Source of the DNA: Cupriavidus necator
GTDB lineage: Bacteria > Pseudomonadota > Gammaproteobacteria > Burkholderiales > Burkholderiaceae
Assembly (NCBI GenBank): GCA_022041995.1
Contig: CP074390.1
Span: 1,922,001 to 1,986,000 of the forward strand
DNA length: 64,000 nt
Direction of reading: 5' to 3'
How positions within the stretch are numbered: the first letter of the stretch is position 1; every line of letters begins with the position of its first letter. The translations under genes and the position numbers were made by a program. The notes beneath the pieces are model-generated. The model saw only the letters and a list, made by a program, of their open reading frames with translations, did not search any database and was not told the origin of the DNA. Of the stretch, positions 37,397 to 46,247 are shown in pieces.

Positions 37397-38776
37397 TCAG
37401 GTGCCGGATCCGCGCGCGGCGTCAGGCGAGAAGAGTGCCTCGCTGAATTCCGGGTTGTTGTTCAGCTTTGCCATCGGGCCCTCGTTGGTCAGGCGGTCGG
37501 CCAGGTAGGCGCCTGAGATCAGGTCGTGGTAGAACACGGTGGCGGCAGAGAAGCGGTGCGCATCGTAGGCATACACCAGGGCCTGCAGGTTGGTGCGCCA
37601 CAACTGGCCGCGGCCATCGTAGTTGTCGGCGGCTACCGACTGCCAGGTGTCCTCGTCGAGATACAGCACACGCTTCGCATACTGGTGGCGGAAGCCCGGC
37701 TTCAGCGTCGCCTCCAGGATCCATACCCGATGCAGCTCGTAGCGCATGACGTCCGGGTTGGCGTGGCCATTCGTCAGCAGGTCCTTGTACTTGACCGAGG
37801 CGCTCATCAGCTTGTAGCTGTGGTACGGGACGTAGATCTCCTTCTTGCCGACGATCTTCCAGTTGTAGCGCTCGCCCGAGCCATTGAACAGGCGGTCGTC
37901 ATCCACTGTGCGGAAGCCGCCGGGGCCCTGGGGCTGGTCAAAGCCGAACTCCGGCGCCTGGCGTACCCGGCGCGTGCCCGGGTTGTAGATCCAGGTGCGG
38001 TTGGTGTCCGAACCTTCCTGGTCCCAGACGGTATACCCCACGATCACCTGGCCGCGGTCACGCAAGGGCAGGTCGGTGGCAGTGCGGAAGAAGGTGCGCT
38101 CGTTGAGGGGGTTCTTGGGATCGAACTTGCCATTGTTGCGCGGCGAAAAGATGTTGTAAGAGACGCGGCCCCATGCGATCGAACCGTTCGGATAGACCAC
38201 CGCCTGGTCGTACTGCGCCTTCTCGGTGCCAATGGCCGCGGAGAAGCGCTGGTTCCACAGCAGTTCCATGGCCGTCTTCGGGATCGGGTAGGGCACCTGG
38301 GGCCCCGCATCCTTCAGGCCATTGGCGTCACTCGTCATGCTGACGGTAGTGGCGTAGGTGCGGATGTCCTTGTAAGCGGCGTCCTCGTAGCGGAAGTCGC
38401 GATGGCTTGGGTACACCGGCATCTTGAAGGTGTCGGGGTACTTCTTGAGCAGCGCCTTCTCGCCCTCGCTCAGCCGCTCGGCATACTGCGCCATGTTCTG
38501 CGCGGTGATGACGAACAGCGGTTTCTCGTCGGCATACGGGTCGGGATAGCGCTCGCCGCGCTGGTATTTGACATGGGGCGGCGCGCCCAGCCATTTGCCG
38601 CTCCACGCCGGGACCTCGCCGTCCTTGCTGGCGGCGCGCTCGGCGCCCATCGGCGTGAGGTTGCCGTCAAGCTGCTTGAGTTCTTCCGGGGTGGCCTTCG
38701 CCCACGATGTCGCTGCCAGTGCCATGCTGGTGATCAGCAGGCCACCGCGCAGCAGTCGATGTGTCCTGGATGTCAT
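37397..38776 (-). CDS. DUF1329 exported protein
   Basis: A 459-residue DUF1329 protein. A signal peptide (about 1-26, ending SWA) precedes the mature start ATPEELKQLDGNLTPMGAE, typical of the family, and VGKKEIYVPYHSYKL, WILEATLKPGFRHQYAKRVLYLDEDTW follow. The fold is related to lipoprotein-sorting proteins and acts in the periplasm or outer membrane. DUF1329 genes usually accompany DUF1302, YCF48 and MMPL/RND genes in hydrophobic-substrate clusters; here the likely partners are at 12.9-16.4 kb. An AAGGAG site precedes the ATG. Confidence 0.88.
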   Translation of the reverse strand: MTSRTHRLLRGGLLITSMALAATSWAKATPEELKQLDGNLTPMGAERAASKDGEVPAWSGKWLGAPPHVKYQRGERYPDPYADEKPLFVITAQNMAQYAERLSEGEKALLKKYPDTFKMPVYPSHRDFRYEDAAYKDIRTYATTVSMTSDANGLKDAGPQVPYPIPKTAMELLWNQRFSAAIGTEKAQYDQAVVYPNGSIAWGRVSYNIFSPRNNGKFDPKNPLNERTFFRTATDLPLRDRGQVIVGYTVWDQEGSDTNRTWIYNPGTRRVRQAPEFGFDQPQGPGGFRTVDDDRLFNGSGERYNWKIVGKKEIYVPYHSYKLMSASVKYKDLLTNGHANPDVMRYELHRVWILEATLKPGFRHQYAKRVLYLDEDTWQSVAADNYDGRGQLWRTNLQALVYAYDAHRFSAATVFYHDLISGAYLADRLTNEGPMAKLNNNPEFSEALFSPDAARGSGT

Positions 38777-38970
38777 TGAAGTCTCGCTCCTTCCTAGGGA
38801 AATGGCCGGCGACGCCTGGGCCTGTGGTGACAGCGTAGTGATGGCGCGCCGGCGAGGAATCGTTGGAACGGACTAGTGGATTTCCCTAGCGTGCGGGATG
38901 CGCTCGGCATGCTGCCAGGGAGATTGCGGACACGACCGCGGGAAGGAAAGGGGGGATGAAGAGTGGGGGT

Positions 38971-39005
38971 AAAACGAAGCGTGGCCGGGCAAGGCCCGGC
39001 CACGC
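38971..39005 (-). terminator. probable intrinsic terminator after the pim-like dehydrogenase genes
   Basis: A perfect 12-base stem (GCGTGGCCGGGC and its complement, loop AAG, 38979-39005) lies 22 bases beyond the stop of the minus-strand dehydrogenase gene. The T-tract read on the minus strand is weak (TTCGTTTTA). Confidence 0.65.
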
Positions 39006-39027
39006 ACGGTGATGCGGCAGGCTGGGG

Positions 39028-40155
39028 TCAGGCTTCCATCACTTCGCCAAAGCGCTGCAGGTGGTAGTCGCTGTCGCCCAGCAACTGGTCCAGCATGGTC
39101 AGGCGCTTGAAGTAGTCGCCCACGGACAGCTCATCGGTCATGCCCATGCCGCCATGCAGCTGCACCGCCTGCTGGCCGACGAAGCGCCCGGCGCGGGCCA
39201 GCGTCACCTTGGCCGCGGACAGCATGCGCCGGCGCGCGGCGGAATCGGCCTCGTCCAGCGCCTGGACCGCGACGTAGGCCATCGACAGCGCCAGCTCCTT
39301 CTGCACCAGCATGTCGGCCATGCGGTGCTGCAGCGCCTGGAAGCTGGCCAGCGGCTTGCCGAACTGCTGGCGCGTGCCCAGGTACTCGGCGGTGATCTCG
39401 ATCAGCTTTTCCATGGCGCCGGCGCCCTCGGCGCACAGCGCGGCAACGCCGTGCTCCAGGCCCACGCCCAGCGCGGCCAGGCCGTCGGCGGGCTGGCCCA
39501 CCAGCGCGCTGGCGGGCACGGTCACGTCCTGCAGAGACAGGTCGACGGCGCGCAGGCCGTCGATGGTGGGATAGGCGGTGACGCCCAGGCCCTTGCTGTC
39601 GCGCGGCACCAGGAACAACGCAATCTCATTGCCGCCGGCCACGCGCGCGGTCAGCAGGTAGGCGTCGGCGGCGGCGCCGTGCCAGACCACGCTCTTGATG
39701 CCGTTGAGCACGTAGCCGTCGCCGCTGCGCTCGGCGCTGGCGCGGGCCGATTCCGGGCGGTAGCGAGTGGTCGGCTCCAGGTAGGCCAGCGTGACGATGC
39801 GCTCGCCCGAGGCAATCGCGGGCAGCCATTCTTCCTTCTGCGCGGTGCTGCCGTGGGCGGCCAGGATGGCCGCGGCCATCACGCCGCTGGGCGTGACCGG
39901 CTCCAGCACCAGGCCGCGGCCCAATTCGCGCTGCACCACCAGCTGGCTGGCGGGGCTTTCGCCGAAGCCGCCGAAGTCGGCCGGCACGGTCAGGCCCAGC
40001 ACGCCCATCTCGGCCAGCTTGTTCCACACGCCGCGATCCAGGCTTTCGCCCGCGCGCGCGCTCTTGCGGCGGGCCTCGAAGGTGTATTCGGTATCGATGA
40101 AGCGGCGCAGGCTGTCCGCCAGCATCTGTTGCTCTTCGCTGTAGGTGAAGTCCAT
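39028..40155 (-). CDS. acyl-CoA dehydrogenase, small subunit (PimD-like)
   Basis: A 375-residue acyl-CoA dehydrogenase-family protein resembling the small subunit of pimeloyl-CoA dehydrogenases. N-terminal MDFTYSEEQQM, then RQQFGKPLASFQALQH and QLHGGMGMTDELSVG near the C-terminus. The flavin loop is altered to LAYLEPTTRY, with no SEPxxGSD, as expected for the non-loop subunit of a heteromer. The large-subunit gene lies 13 bases upstream on the same strand. It probably acts on a dicarboxylyl or ring-derived CoA ester. Confidence 0.87.
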   Translation of the reverse strand: MDFTYSEEQQMLADSLRRFIDTEYTFEARRKSARAGESLDRGVWNKLAEMGVLGLTVPADFGGFGESPASQLVVQRELGRGLVLEPVTPSGVMAAAILAAHGSTAQKEEWLPAIASGERIVTLAYLEPTTRYRPESARASAERSGDGYVLNGIKSVVWHGAAADAYLLTARVAGGNEIALFLVPRDSKGLGVTAYPTIDGLRAVDLSLQDVTVPASALVGQPADGLAALGVGLEHGVAALCAEGAGAMEKLIEITAEYLGTRQQFGKPLASFQALQHRMADMLVQKELALSMAYVAVQALDEADSAARRRMLSAAKVTLARAGRFVGQQAVQLHGGMGMTDELSVGDYFKRLTMLDQLLGDSDYHLQRFGEVMEA

Positions 40156-40168
40156 GTCAGCTATCCCT

Positions 40169-41362
40169 TCAGAAACCCAGGATCATCTTGGAGATGATGT
40201 TCTTCTGCACTTCGGTCGCGCCGCCGTAGATCGAGGTCTTGCGCATGTCGTAGTAGGTGGAGGCGGCAGGGGCGGCCCAGTCTGGACCCGCCACCGGCTG
40301 CGTCGCGCCCGGCTCAAGCCAGTCCGGCGAATACGGCCAGGCGTTGGGGCCGGCCACCTCCATCATCAGCATGCCCAGATCCTGCTGCACCTCGGAGCCG
40401 CGGATCTTGACGATCGAGGCCTCGGGGCCGGGGGTGCCGGCGGCCTGCGTGGCAACGCGCAGCAGCAGCATTTCCAGCGCCATGATGTCCATCTCGACGC
40501 GGGCGATCTTGTCGCGCATGCGCACGTCTTCGATCAGCGGGCGGCCGGCGCCGTCGGTGGCCTGGCTGGCGTAGTGCTTGAGCAGGCGCAGTTCGCGGTG
40601 GCAGTGGCCGATGCCGGCAATGCCGGTGCGCTCATGGCCGAGCAGGTACTTGGCATAGGTCCAGGCGCGGTTCTCTTCGCCGACCAGGTTCCCGACCGGT
40701 ACTTCCACGTCCTCGAACCAGGTCTCGTTGACGTCATGGCCGCCATCGAGCGTCTTGATCGGGCGCACTGTTACGCCGGGCGACTTCATGTCGATCAGCA
40801 GCATCGAGATGCCTTCCTGGGCCTTGGCCTCCGGGTCGGTGCGCACCAGGCAGAAGATCCAGTCGGCAAAGTGGGCCATGGTGGTCCAGGTCTTCTGGCC
40901 GTTGACGATGTACTTGTCGCCCTTGCGCACCGCGCGCGTCTTCAGCGAGGCCAGGTCGGAACCCGAGCCCGGCTCGGAGTAGCCCTGGCACCAGAAGTCG
41001 TCGACATTGGGGATGCGCGGCAGGAAGCGCTGCTGCATCTCGGGGCCGGCGTACTTCATCAGCACCGGCCCGATCATAGTCAGCCCGAACGGCAGCATGC
41101 GCGGCGCGCCGGCGCGGAAGGTCTCGATCTCGAAGATCAGGCGCTGCAGCGCGGTCCAGCCGGTGCCGCCCCATTGCGTGGGCCAGGTCGGCGCGCCCCA
41201 GCCGCGGGCCTGCAGGATGCGGTGCCAGTGGACGTAGTCGTCCTTTTCCACGCGCTGGTGGTTGAGTACCTTGTTGCGGATATCTTCCGGAAGGCTGGCC
41301 TGCGCGAATGCGCGGACCTCCTCGCGGAAGGCCTGTTCCTCGGCGGTGAAACGCAAATCCAT
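40169..41362 (-). CDS. acyl-CoA dehydrogenase, large subunit (PimC-like)
   Basis: A 397-residue acyl-CoA dehydrogenase with the flavin loop WCQGYSEPGSGSDLA and a C-terminal YGGATEVQKNIISKMILGF. It matches the large subunit of pimeloyl-CoA-type dehydrogenases. The start at 41362 (MDLRFTAEEQAF) follows a GGGGAC site; the in-frame Met 20 codons earlier adds an untypical leader. It is the first gene of a two-gene operon divergent from an acyl-CoA ligase at 41705, which may provide its substrate. Confidence 0.87.
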   Translation of the reverse strand: MDLRFTAEEQAFREEVRAFAQASLPEDIRNKVLNHQRVEKDDYVHWHRILQARGWGAPTWPTQWGGTGWTALQRLIFEIETFRAGAPRMLPFGLTMIGPVLMKYAGPEMQQRFLPRIPNVDDFWCQGYSEPGSGSDLASLKTRAVRKGDKYIVNGQKTWTTMAHFADWIFCLVRTDPEAKAQEGISMLLIDMKSPGVTVRPIKTLDGGHDVNETWFEDVEVPVGNLVGEENRAWTYAKYLLGHERTGIAGIGHCHRELRLLKHYASQATDGAGRPLIEDVRMRDKIARVEMDIMALEMLLLRVATQAAGTPGPEASIVKIRGSEVQQDLGMLMMEVAGPNAWPYSPDWLEPGATQPVAGPDWAAPAASTYYDMRKTSIYGGATEVQKNIISKMILGF

Positions 41363-41704
41363 CTGAATGTCCCCTGTGGTACGCGGGCCGCGCGGCGCTT
41401 CTTGCTCAGCTTGGTTGTGCAATGCGTCAAAGCGGCGGCCCTCACTGTGCCGACCGATTGTAGGGGCCGGACGCGATTCCTTGCTTCATCAATGATAAAG
41501 CCGTCCTTCGTGGAGGCGGAACCACCTGCGCCGGGTGGTGGTGGGCGGACGGCGGCTGGCCAGTGGCGTTGACGAACACGGCCTTAGTGAATTCCAAATG
41601 GCTCCGGCACGGGGCTTGCCGCAAACTGATGCAGCCAGTTTCATGTGGCCGGGTGCATTCCGCCACATATCCGACTCAGCCTGTATCGAGAAACCACCAG
41701 CACC
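41363..41704. other. divergent intergenic region
   Basis: This 342-base spacer must hold the promoters of both the minus-strand dehydrogenase operon and the plus-strand acyl-CoA ligase. No clear operator or -10/-35 pair could be picked out by eye, and no small gene is supported. Confidence 0.5.
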
Positions 41705-43225
41705 ATGTCGTCCTTCCGCCCCGAATATATCCACGAGATTCCCCGCTACTGGGCCGCGCAGACGCCCGACGCGCCGTGCCTGCACGAGAACGGCGCCGTC
41801 ATTACCTACGGCGAGCTGTGGCGGCGCATCGAGGCCGCCCGCGACTGGCTGGCGGCGCAGGGCGTAGGCGAGGGCGACCGCGTGATGGTGGTCGGCGAGA
41901 ACTGCAACGAGATGGTGGTCACGCTGTTCGCCAGCAGCCTGCTGCACGCCTGGCCGATCCAGGTCAACGCGCGCCTGTCCGCGCGCGAGATCGACAATAT
42001 CCGCGATCATGCGCAGCCGGCGCTGGTGCTGTTCACCGGCCATGTCTCCGACGTAGCCGCGGCGCACGGCGAGCGGCTGGGCGCACAGGCCACCGGCTGC
42101 CCGGTGTTCGACGCTGGCATGCGGGTGGTGCGCGCGGCCACCCCGCCGCAGCGCGAGCCGGCCGGGCTGGCCCGCAGCGTCGCCACGCTGATCTATACCT
42201 CCGGCACCACCGGCGCGCCAAAGGGCGTGATGGTGCCGCACGCGGGCCTGACGCAGTTTGCGCGCATCTCCGCCACCTCGCGCGACATGGGCCCGGCCGA
42301 CGTGGCCTACGGCGCCTTGCCGATGTCGCATATCTTCGGCATTGCCACCGTGCTGATGGCCACGCTGTATGCCGGCGCCAGCCTGTTCCTGCGCCCGCGC
42401 TTCGACGCCAATGAAGTGTTCGAGTCGCTGGCATCACCCGGTGTCACCATCCTGCAGGGCGTGCCGACCATGTTCACGCGCATCATGGCGGTGGCGCCCG
42501 CCGTCGGCGCGAAGCCCGGCGCCTATCCGCGCCTGCGCTACCTCTATACCGGCGGCGCGCCGCTGGACCCCACGCTCAAGCGCGAGGTCGAAACCCTGTT
42601 CGGCCAGGCGCTGCACCATGGCTACGGCATCACCGAATACGCCGGCTCGCTCTTCATCACGCGCATGGAAGCCCCGCGCGCCGACTGCTCGGCCGGCTAT
42701 ATCGTCGAAGGCGTGGAAATCGAGATCACCGATGCCGAAGGCAAGCCGCTTCCCGCCGGCGAGCGCGGCCAGATCCGCGTGCGCGGCCCGGGCGTGATGC
42801 TGGGCTACTACCGCAATCCCGAGCAGACCGCCGAGGCGCTGCTGCCCGGCGGCTGGCTCAACACCGGCGACCTGGGCTACCTGGATGCCGACGGCGCGCT
42901 GTTTATCTCCGGCCGCTCCAAGGACCTGATCATCCGCTCGGGCTTCAACGTCTACCCGATCGAGGTCGAGTCGGTGATCAATGCCTTTCCCGGCGTGCGC
43001 CAGTCGGCCGTGGTCGGACGCACCACCGGCGACGGCAACGAGGAAGTGGTGGCTTTCATTGAATTGCAGGACGGCGCGGAACTCGACCGCAAGGCGTTGG
43101 ACACCTACCTGCGCGAGAGCCTGGCCCCGTACAAGCGCCCCGCCGAGGTCCGCACCGTCGACGTGATTCCGACCACGGCGAGCGGCAAGCTGCTCAAGCA
43201 GCCGCTGCGCGCCTTGCTCGACTAA
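41705..43225 (+). CDS. AMP-forming acyl-CoA ligase
   Basis: A 506-residue member of the ANL adenylating family. The P-loop-like TLIYTSGTTGAPKGVM, the HGYGITEYAG motif, TGDLGYLDADG, the hinge SGRSKDLIIRSGFNVYP and the C-terminal catalytic Lys in TTASGKLLKQPL are all present. It forms acyl-CoA from a free acid, ATP and CoA. The start at 41705 is chosen because it begins the conserved region; an in-frame Met 60 bases upstream is possible. A Bug-type binding protein follows, so uptake and activation of the same acid are suggested. Confidence 0.88.
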   Translation: MSSFRPEYIHEIPRYWAAQTPDAPCLHENGAVITYGELWRRIEAARDWLAAQGVGEGDRVMVVGENCNEMVVTLFASSLLHAWPIQVNARLSAREIDNIRDHAQPALVLFTGHVSDVAAAHGERLGAQATGCPVFDAGMRVVRAATPPQREPAGLARSVATLIYTSGTTGAPKGVMVPHAGLTQFARISATSRDMGPADVAYGALPMSHIFGIATVLMATLYAGASLFLRPRFDANEVFESLASPGVTILQGVPTMFTRIMAVAPAVGAKPGAYPRLRYLYTGGAPLDPTLKREVETLFGQALHHGYGITEYAGSLFITRMEAPRADCSAGYIVEGVEIEITDAEGKPLPAGERGQIRVRGPGVMLGYYRNPEQTAEALLPGGWLNTGDLGYLDADGALFISGRSKDLIIRSGFNVYPIEVESVINAFPGVRQSAVVGRTTGDGNEEVVAFIELQDGAELDRKALDTYLRESLAPYKRPAEVRTVDVIPTTASGKLLKQPLRALLD

Positions 43226-43281
43226 ACGCCCGGCGGGCCTGGTGGCCCCCGGCACTACAGCCATACCTGGAGGAGACAACA

Positions 43282-44253
43282 ATGAAGACATGGACGACAC
43301 TGGCAGCCCTGACCACCACGCTGCTGCTGCAGGGCGCGGCGTGGGCCGCCGACGCCTACCCGTCGCGGCCGGTCAAGCTGCTGGTGGGCTATGCACCCGG
43401 CGGCCCGGTCGATACCGCGGCACGCATCTACGCCGAGCAGTTGGGCCGCGTGCTCAAGCAGCCGGTGGTGGTGGACAACCGTGCGGGCGCCAGCGGCGCG
43501 ATTGCCGCCGACATGACCGCCAAGGCGGCGCCGGACGGCTACACGCTGTATTTCGTCGCCAGCCCGACCATGACCATGACCCCGCTGATCCAGCACTCGG
43601 TCAACTTCAACCCGGTCAAGGACTTCACCTATATCGGCCTGATCACCGACTACACCAACGTGCTGCTGGTGAACAAGGAGTTCCCGGCGAAGAACGTGGG
43701 GGAACTGGTCGACTACGCGCGCAAGCATCCTGAGGGCGTGTCGTTCGGCTCCGCCGGCGTGGGCGCATCCAACCACCTGTCCGCGGAACTGCTGGCGCAG
43801 ATGAACAACGTGAAGATGCTGCACGTGCCGTACAAGGGCAACGCGCCGGCCATGGCCGACGTGATGAGCGGCAAGGTGACGTTCATGTTCGACATCACCG
43901 GCACGGCCATCGGGCATATCAACGGCGGCAAGGTGCGCGCGCTGGCGGTCACGTCGAAGACCCGCAACCCGGCGCTGCCAAGCGTGCCGACCATGATCGA
44001 GTCGGGGCAGAAGGACTATGACCTGACCGGCTGGTATGCGCTGGTGGGGCCGCAGAAGCTGCCGGCCGATGTGGTTGACAAGCTGGTCAAGGCGCAGAAG
44101 ACGGTTGGGGAGGATGCTGCCTTCCGGCAACGGATGACGGCGGGGGGGTATGACGTCAATATCAGCACGCCGAAGGCGCTGGGGGATCGGATCCAGCGTG
44201 AGCTGGCGCTGTGGGGCGGGGTGGTGAAGAAGGCGAATATTCAGGCGGATTAA
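43282..44253 (+). CDS. Bug/TctC-family periplasmic solute-binding protein
   Basis: A 323-residue binding protein with a signal peptide (about 1-22, ending AWA), then YPSRPVKLLVGYAPGGPVDT, NRAGASGAIAADM and PYKGNAPAMADVMSGKVTFMF. It follows the acyl-CoA ligase by 56 bases, with a GGAGGAGA site before the ATG. Its ligand is probably an organic acid. Guanine-rich codons near the 3' end (GGGGGGTATG) are a possible homopolymer error spot, though the frame is intact. Confidence 0.88.
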   Translation: MKTWTTLAALTTTLLLQGAAWAADAYPSRPVKLLVGYAPGGPVDTAARIYAEQLGRVLKQPVVVDNRAGASGAIAADMTAKAAPDGYTLYFVASPTMTMTPLIQHSVNFNPVKDFTYIGLITDYTNVLLVNKEFPAKNVGELVDYARKHPEGVSFGSAGVGASNHLSAELLAQMNNVKMLHVPYKGNAPAMADVMSGKVTFMFDITGTAIGHINGGKVRALAVTSKTRNPALPSVPTMIESGQKDYDLTGWYALVGPQKLPADVVDKLVKAQKTVGEDAAFRQRMTAGGYDVNISTPKALGDRIQRELALWGGVVKKANIQAD

Positions 44254-44311
44254 GCTGGTTCTGGCTGGTATGTCGTGCTTGGCTGGCGTGGTCTGTTTCG
44301 CCGGCGTAGCC

Positions 44312-44934
44312 GGCGACTTACTCTTTTGTCCGAGCGACAAAAGAGTAAGCAGAAAAACGCGTCGCCTATGCGGCTGGCAATAAATTGCACGGCGTTGGTC
44401 GTATCGGCGGCGGTGCTTGCCGTTTTGGCGTGGTTGCCCGTTCGAGCCTGCTACGCCATGTGAGTCAGGGATAGTGCCTGCGTTAACCCACTATTGAACG
44501 ATCCCCATGCAGGGTGTAGGCCGCCTGCTGCCAGCCGTAGCGCGGGGACGCCTACGGCTGCTGCGCCGGCCCTACGCAGAGCGACCGACCACCTTCTAAC
44601 ATCGTTGGGCTCGGCGTCATCCGCGACCACGCGATGCGAGCGCAGCGATGCACTTCATGCCCGTGCCTTCGACCTGAGATGCTGAGTGCGCGCAGCGCAG
44701 CCGTAGGCGTCCCACCGATGGCGGTCTTAGCAGGCTGCCAACAACCTAAAGTCGGGTTCGTCCAATAGTCCGTCGACGCAGGCACCAGACAGGGAGCGTA
44801 GCTGGCTCGAACCACCAATCACATCAGCGGAAATCACCACCCCCCGAACCACCAACGCCGATGACTTTATTGCCAGCCGCTCAGGCGACGCGTTTTTTGG
44901 TTACTTTTTGTCGCTCGGACAAAAAGTGACTCGC
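44312..44934. repeat. intergenic element bounded by inverted repeats
   Basis: About 50 bases at 44312-44366 recur inverted at 44884-44934. Each copy contains a strong hairpin: CTTACTCTTTTGTC pairing across CGAGC in the left copy, and ACTTTTTGTC pairing across GCTCG in the right copy. Both end with a shared GCGTCGCC-type edge. Inside lies another perfect 16-base inverted pair, GGGACGCCTACGGCTG at 44545-44560 with its complement at 44698-44713. No transposase or gene is seen in between. It looks like a nested, non-coding mobile or REP-derived element. Confidence 0.65.
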
Positions 44935-45399
44935 CCCTTCAGGGGCGAAACGGGGGCCTCTCCAAGAGCCACCATCACAAATCCGCCGAAGTACCTTGTT
45001 GAATGCCATCGAGGCATCGAATGTCAACCATGACGCGTGCCTTCGCCTAAGCGCGGCTTCTCCGCCATGAGAACTTTGGCAATTTCTGCGATTGACTTGA
45101 CGTATCGATCCTTCACAATCTGCGCCTTGATTGTGAACGGCAGGGTTCTCTAGACTGGCTGGGCTCCTGATCAACAGGAGTCGGGTGTGAGAACCTGGTT
45201 CACGTTCCAGCGGACGGTCGCGTAAGCGGCAATTTTCGAGTCCGTTGCGCTTGTGTGCGCCTTCACTTTACGGCGGGCCGGGCGGGGCCAGCTTCGGCTG
45301 GGCCGGGTAACGTCCGGTTTTCTCACCCCCGTCGTCTGGCCCGCCACCTCAAGTGAGAATGAGTGGCGGGCCTCCACTTCTACGTTACAGAGGTCAGCA
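44935..45399. other. intergenic region with a hairpin upstream of a small gene
   Basis: No supported gene up to 45399. GGCCCGCCAC at 45338-45347 pairs perfectly with GTGGCGGGCC at 45363-45372 across a 15-base loop, 27 bases before the start of the small gene at 45400. It could be an RNA hairpin in the leader. Confidence 0.4.
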
Positions 45400-45750
45400 A
45401 TGCACCAGTCCACCATCGAGCCCGACGCCTTCACCCCACCTCGACTAGATGATTCGCTATCGCGGTTCAGTCCCGAAATCCGCCGTGCAGCGCGCGAGGA
45501 CGCGCTGCCTGTTCCTCGGCAACTCTTGCTATTGAATCTGTTGGATCAGGCCGATGCCGTTGCGCGAGGCACGGCCTGCGTACTGACGTTGGTTACGCAC
45601 AGCGAATGTGACACACAGGAAGAGGGGAGCATAGCCTTGCGGCCGGCTACGCTGGATGCCTTGCGAGGGCTCTGCCGGGCCTCGCTTGGATTGCTGGCCG
45701 ACAGGATAGAAGAGGTCGCTGAGGGAATTGAGGAGGCGATGGTCGGGTAG
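45400..45750 (+). CDS. small hypothetical protein
   Basis: A 116-residue protein of unknown function. It is acidic at the C-terminus, with a leucine-rich stretch RQLLLLNLLDQADAVA near the middle and ADRIEEVAEGIEEAM at the end, predicted helical. The ATG at 45400 follows AGAGGTCAGC. The frame is open for 147 bases further upstream, but that part overlaps the GC-rich hairpin region and looks non-coding. It lies between the inverted-repeat element and the toxin-antitoxin genes, so it is probably accessory. Confidence 0.45.
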   Translation: MHQSTIEPDAFTPPRLDDSLSRFSPEIRRAAREDALPVPRQLLLLNLLDQADAVARGTACVLTLVTHSECDTQEEGSIALRPATLDALRGLCRASLGLLADRIEEVAEGIEEAMVG

Positions 45751-45883
45751 CCAGTCGCGGCCCACGAGGCTTCGTGCCGCCTGGCACGAAGCGAGCCGCG
45801 GATTCGTCCGGGGAACTGACCTACTGAGGGACGGCGGGCCATCTTGTGGCTGTGTGCATGGGGTTCTGCTGATCGCAAATTTG

Positions 45884-45899
45884 GTATAAAATTTTATAC
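45884..45899. promoter_or_regulatory. palindromic operator before the toxin-antitoxin genes
   Basis: GTATAAAATTTTATAC is a perfect 16-base palindrome ending nine bases before the toxin start. It is AT-rich in a GC-rich genome, contains TATAAA-like -10 sequence and is the likely binding site for the antitoxin in autoregulation. Confidence 0.6.
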
Positions 45900-45908
45900 A
45901 AACACGCG

Positions 45909-46247
45909 ATGGAGAAAGAGATTCGCTGGGTCGGGTCAGCCTACGACGACCTGCTGGCTTTTCCCGCGCAGGCCCGCCAGCAGGCGGGATTCCAGTTGGG
46001 CAAGATCCAGGCGGGCCTGGAACCAGAAGACTGGAAGCCCTTTGATGACCTCGGGCCTGGCACCCGCGAGATTCGCCTGCGTGATGCGGGCGGCGCATTT
46101 CGGGTGATATATGTCGCCAAGTTCGAGGAAGCCGTGTACGTGTTGCATTGCTTCCAGAAGAAGACGCAGGCGACGAACCTGACGGACAAGCGCATCGCCG
46201 AGGCGCGCTATCGAGCTATCGCCAACGCGAGGAAAGGCAAATCATGA
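45909..46247 (+). CDS. HigB/RelE-superfamily toxin (phage Gp49-like)
   Basis: A 112-residue protein of the phage-derived Gp49-like/HigB family. Typical features are EIRWVGSAYDDLLAFP at the N-terminus, REIRLRDAGGAFRVIYVAKFEEAVYVLHCFQKKTQ and a basic tail with RIAEARYRAI. Such toxins are ribosome-dependent mRNA interferases. The gene overlaps the HTH antitoxin by ATGA, in the toxin-first order usual for higBA. It starts just after a palindromic operator. Confidence 0.87.
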   Translation: MEKEIRWVGSAYDDLLAFPAQARQQAGFQLGKIQAGLEPEDWKPFDDLGPGTREIRLRDAGGAFRVIYVAKFEEAVYVLHCFQKKTQATNLTDKRIAEARYRAIANARKGKS

